From Aureivirga marina (GTDB taxonomy: Bacteria; Bacteroidota; Bacteroidia; Flavobacteriales; Flavobacteriaceae), in contig NZ_JADPIB010000001.1 in NCBI RefSeq assembly GCF_015767265.1, forward strand, positions 124,001-188,000: a DNA stretch of 64,000 bases, in the 5' to 3' direction. A program made the translations under genes and the position numbers. Of the stretch, positions 61,366 to 64,000 are shown one piece after another; within the stretch, counting starts at the first letter, position 1, and each line of letters starts with the position of its first letter. The notes beneath the pieces were generated by a model, which saw only the letters and a program-made list of their open reading frames with translations, did not search any database and was not told the origin of the DNA.

Positions 61366-61858
61366 AGACATAAGCTCCAGAAGAATATGTCAACTCATAA
61401 CTATGTGTGTAAATTTCAAAAACAACACCAAATGGATCTTCTACATAAACCATTTTAAAAGGCTTTTCATTTGGATAATATTCTCGAATTGGCATTCGTT
61501 GCTTCCCTCCTGCTTCTACAATTCTTTGCGTTAAACTTTCAATATTTGGATCTTGAACACAAAAATGAAACAATCCTGTTCTAAAAGGATTAAAATCTGC
61601 TTTACCTTTTGTTTGTGGAAATTCAAAAAGCTCAATTCCTATTTTATCTGAAGTAGAAAGATGTGCAATACGAAAGCTCTCCCAATCTTCCCCAAAAACA
61701 TCAATACACATATTTCCAATTGCTGTTTCTGTTTCTTTTTTAATCGTTTCTGGCCCCATTAAAAGATACCAATTCATCACTTTTGTGTAAAAAGAAATTG
61801 CTTTATCTAAATCTGGAACCGTAATTCCTATATGCGAAAATGCTCTTGGATAATTCAT
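61364..61858 (-). CDS. VOC (glyoxalase/dioxygenase fold) family protein
   Basis: 164 residues. Two beta-alpha-beta3 modules: FSHIGITVPDLDKAISFYTKVMNW (metal His in HIGI), IELFEF (Glu), TGLFHFCVQDP (His) and DPFGVVFEIYTHS (Glu). These fit the four VOC metal ligands His-Glu-His-Glu. It may be a glyoxalase-like lyase or isomerase; the substrate is unknown. It lies downstream of repeat array B. Confidence 0.88.
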   Translation of the reverse strand: MNYPRAFSHIGITVPDLDKAISFYTKVMNWYLLMGPETIKKETETAIGNMCIDVFGEDWESFRIAHLSTSDKIGIELFEFPQTKGKADFNPFRTGLFHFCVQDPNIESLTQRIVEAGGKQRMPIREYYPNEKPFKMVYVEDPFGVVFEIYTHSYELTYSSGAYV

Positions 61859-61940
61859 TTTATTTGATTTAAAATTGACACTTTTAAATTAAGGAATATC
61901 AAGAATATATTTTATCAGAATTTCGCTAATTTTTTTATAA

Positions 61941-62150
61941 CATAATTGCAACGTACTAAAACGCAAAAGTAATTAGATAAAACTTAAGTGCAATTTGCTA
62001 AAATGCAAAAGCTATTAGATAAAATATAAATGCAACGTACTAAAATGCAAAAGCTATTAGATAAAATATAAATACAACGTGCTAAAATGCAAAAGCTATT
62101 AGATAAAATATAAATGCAACGTACTAAAATGTAAAAGCAACTAAATAAAA
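61941..62150. repeat. Tandem array B: ten 21-bp units of two alternating types
   Basis: Ten units of exactly 21 bp on the plus strand, each ending TAAAA. Odd units are near TATAAATGCAACGTACTAAAA; even units near TGCAAAAGCTATTAGATAAAA, giving a 42-bp higher-order period. From TAAAA the odd units read TAAAA-N6-TGCA-N6, the same design as array A at 13964-14194, but with different variable bases. Even units have AGCT or a near variant in the core. It lies between the terminator of the E1 gene and the start of the VOC gene, both on the minus strand. No spacers and no coding signal. Confidence 0.9.
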
Positions 62151-62153
62151 CAA

Positions 62154-62183
62154 AAAAACCACTCTACAATCAGAGTGGTTTTT
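62154..62183 (-). terminator. Terminator of the 2-oxoacid dehydrogenase E1 gene
   Basis: Stem AAAAACCACTCT/AGAGTGGTTTTT with T runs, 31 bp after the E1 stop and 4 bp from the edge of repeat array B. Confidence 0.9.
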
Positions 62184-62213
62184 ACTTTTTTTATAAAGAT
62201 AAATTAAATTATT

Positions 62214-64000
62214 CTAGAATAATTCAGGATATTCAGTTGGATTTGCTTCATTCATGATAGCATAAACCGCTTCAAAAATATCCTCATGAGATGGTTTACA
62301 GAAATAATCCCCATCACTACCATAAGCAGGTCTATTTGCTTTCGCTGCTAAAGTAGTTGGCTTACTATCTAAGAATCTATAAGCATTTTGATTCTCTAAA
62401 ATTTCTTGTAATAAATATGCTGAAGCTCCTCCAGGAACATCTTCATCAATTACCATTAATCTGTTTGTTTTCGCAACACTCTTCACAGTATCGTGATTGA
62501 TATCAAATGGTAATAAAGATTGTGCATCAATAATTTCAGCCTCAATTCCATATTGTGCTAATTCTTGTGCAGCTTCCTGAACGATTTTTAAAGTAGATCC
62601 ATAAGAAACTAAAGTAATATCAGAACCTTCTCTTACAGTTTCTACAACTCCGATTGGTGTTCTTAACTCTCCTAAGTTTGTTGGTAAATCTTCTTTTAAA
62701 CGGTAACCATTTAAGTTCTCCACGATTAAAGCTGGTTCATCTGTTTCTAATAAAGTATTATAGAATCCAGCAGCTTTTGTCATGTTTCTTGGAGTTAAAA
62801 CATACATTCCTCTCAATGATCCTAAAATTGTAGCCATTGGAGAACCTGAATGCCAAATTCCTTCTAAACGGTGTCCACGAGTTCTAACGATAAGTGGTGC
62901 TTTTTGCTTTCCAGCCGTTCTATAACGAACTGTAGCCAAATCATCACTCATAATTTGTAAACCATATAATAAATAATCTAAGTATTGAATCTCAGCAATT
63001 GGTCTTAAACCTCTCATTGCCATTCCAATACCTTGACCGATAATTGTAGCCTCACGAATTCCTGCATCTGCCACACGGAATTCTCCATATTTCTCTTGCA
63101 TTCCTTCTAAACCTTGGTTTACATCTCCAATTTTTCCAGAATCCTCTCCGAAGATTACTACTTCAGGGTGTTTTGCAAAAATTGCATCGAAGTTATCACG
63201 CATTATTAAACGAGCATCTACAGATTCTCTAGTTTCTCCATAAGTAGGTAAAACCTCTTCTACGTTTAAAGCTCCTGTTTCTGTTTCGTTGTATAATTCG
63301 CTACTATATTTTGCTTGATTTACAGCTTTATAATTTGCAATCCAGTTGATTAAATTAGTTCTTTCTACAGTATTTTCAGAACGAACATAACGTAAAGCTT
63401 TTCTTGCAGTAGAAAGAATATCTTTTCTTGATGGTTCTTTGATTGCATTTAAATCATTAGCTAATTTAGCGATGAAATTTTTACTTTCACTACTTTCTGC
63501 TAAAGCGTTAATTAAAGCAACAGCATCAGCTCTTTCATCTTTTTGAGGTGTTGTAAATGCAGCCCAAGCATCTCTTTTTGCTTTAGAAACGATTTTCTTC
63601 GCTTCTTTTTCCATTGCGATTAATTCTTCTTCTGATTCAACTAACTTAAGAACATCTTTCTTTCCGTTAGCTTTTTCAAATTCAAGAATCCATTTACGCA
63701 TTTGTGCAATACAATCATACTCTGCTTCCCAAGCTAATCTTTCTGTAGATTTATATCTTTCATGTGATCCTGAAGTTGAATGTCCTTGTGGTTGCGTTAA
63801 TTCACGAACGTGAATCATTGCAGGAATGTGATTTTCACGAACAAAAGCAGCAGCTTTTTGATACGTTTCTACTAAAGTAGCATAATCCCATCCTTTAACT
63901 ACAAAGATTTCATAACCTTCACCATTCTCATCTCTTTGGAAACCTTTTAAAATTTCCGAAATATTTTCTTTCGTAGTTTGGTGCTTAGCATGAACCGAAA
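62214..64000 (-). CDS. Fused alpha-beta 2-oxoacid dehydrogenase E1 (5' end missing)
   Basis: The frame is open to the right edge, with 595 codons seen; the first in-frame ATG at 63818 is internal. The visible alpha-domain end (EIFVVKGWDYATLVETYQKAAAFVRENHIPAMIHVRELTQPQGHSTSGSHERYKS) is joined by a helical linker to a complete beta domain (VEEVLPTYGETRESVDARLIMRDNFDAIFAKHPEVVIFGEDSGKIGDVNQGLEG to YFCKPSHEDIFEAVYAI). TPP-dependent decarboxylation of pyruvate or branched-chain 2-oxoacids. Fused E1 of this type occurs in flavobacteria; the exact substrate is open. Confidence 0.9.
   Translation of the reverse strand, partial: SVHAKHQTTKENISEILKGFQRDENGEGYEIFVVKGWDYATLVETYQKAAAFVRENHIPAMIHVRELTQPQGHSTSGSHERYKSTERLAWEAEYDCIAQMRKWILEFEKANGKKDVLKLVESEEELIAMEKEAKKIVSKAKRDAWAAFTTPQKDERADAVALINALAESSESKNFIAKLANDLNAIKEPSRKDILSTARKALRYVRSENTVERTNLINWIANYKAVNQAKYSSELYNETETGALNVEEVLPTYGETRESVDARLIMRDNFDAIFAKHPEVVIFGEDSGKIGDVNQGLEGMQEKYGEFRVADAGIREATIIGQGIGMAMRGLRPIAEIQYLDYLLYGLQIMSDDLATVRYRTAGKQKAPLIVRTRGHRLEGIWHSGSPMATILGSLRGMYVLTPRNMTKAAGFYNTLLETDEPALIVENLNGYRLKEDLPTNLGELRTPIGVVETVREGSDITLVSYGSTLKIVQEAAQELAQYGIEAEIIDAQSLLPFDINHDTVKSVAKTNRLMVIDEDVPGGASAYLLQEILENQNAYRFLDSKPTTLAAKANRPAYGSDGDYFCKPSHEDIFEAVYAIMNEANPTEYPELF

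Noticed and set aside
62214-63818. Complete 534-residue E1 protein starting at 63818
   Set aside because: The frame stays open upstream with typical E1-alpha sequence to the window edge, so the gene is truncated by the window.

Overview
The window comes from a low-GC, gliding-type Bacteroidetes, most likely a flavobacterium (Flavobacteriaceae/Weeksellaceae). The evidence is gldJ, porU and porV of the type IX secretion system (T9SS), a secreted M28 peptidase with a T9SS sorting tail, a fused alpha-beta 2-oxoacid dehydrogenase E1, type B ribosomal protein L31, many Sec lipoproteins, and promoters of the Bacteroidetes type (-33 TTG / -7 TAnnTTTG). The genus cannot be fixed from the sequence alone. 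No rRNA, tRNA, insertion sequence, prophage or CRISPR array was found.

Layout. 0-9.8 kb: small lipoproteins, an Ada-type DNA alkylation repair gene abutting a PEP-mutase-family gene, then an operon of an exported PIG-L deacetylase, a 40-residue membrane protein and a sodium:solute symporter. 9.9-17.4 kb: a Bcr/CflA-like MFS exporter, a LytS/LytR-type two-component pair, exported proteins, glutaminyl cyclase and L31; a 21-bp tandem repeat array lies at 13.96-14.19 kb. 17.5-28.2 kb: a copper and nitrous oxide island. A small Cys-bearing exported protein, a Met/His-rich lipoprotein and a NosA/OprC-like TonB-dependent copper receptor precede cytochrome c, nosZ (clade II, lipoprotein form), a membrane protein, nosL, nosD, nosF and nosY. 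The two transcription units start from promoters carrying the same FNR-like palindrome at exactly the same distance from the -7 box, so copper import and N2O respiration are probably co-induced when oxygen is low.

28.5-43.5 kb: porin, YitT, MATE exporter, an SDR/DUF2867 protein, a strong candidate small RNA (6S-like), lysS, a membrane LytTR regulator, a beta-barrel protein, the M28 peptidase, purine nucleoside phosphorylase, lpxK, a BadF-type sugar kinase and murF. 43.5-51.6 kb: gldJ, porU, porV, cytidine deaminase and a group 3 truncated globin. 52.2-56.5 kb: three tandem PI-PLC-like lipoproteins plus a fourth paralogue that has lost its lipobox cysteine and its whole catalytic core; a repeated dyad operator motif precedes the first two members. 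56.6-64 kb: START-like protein, pyrE, a NUDIX gene divergent from pyrE with only 1 bp between their starts, SulP transporter, a DedA-like protein, a DUF4177/YidD pair, a VOC protein, a second 21-bp repeat array, and the 3' part of the fused E1 gene running off the window.

The most unusual signal is the pair of 21-bp arrays. They lie 48 kb apart and differ in sequence, yet share one design: an invariant TAAAA, six bases, a TGCA-like core, six bases. Each sits between the terminator of one minus-strand unit and the start of the next. This could be a dispersed, undescribed family of phased A-tract or protein-binding arrays.
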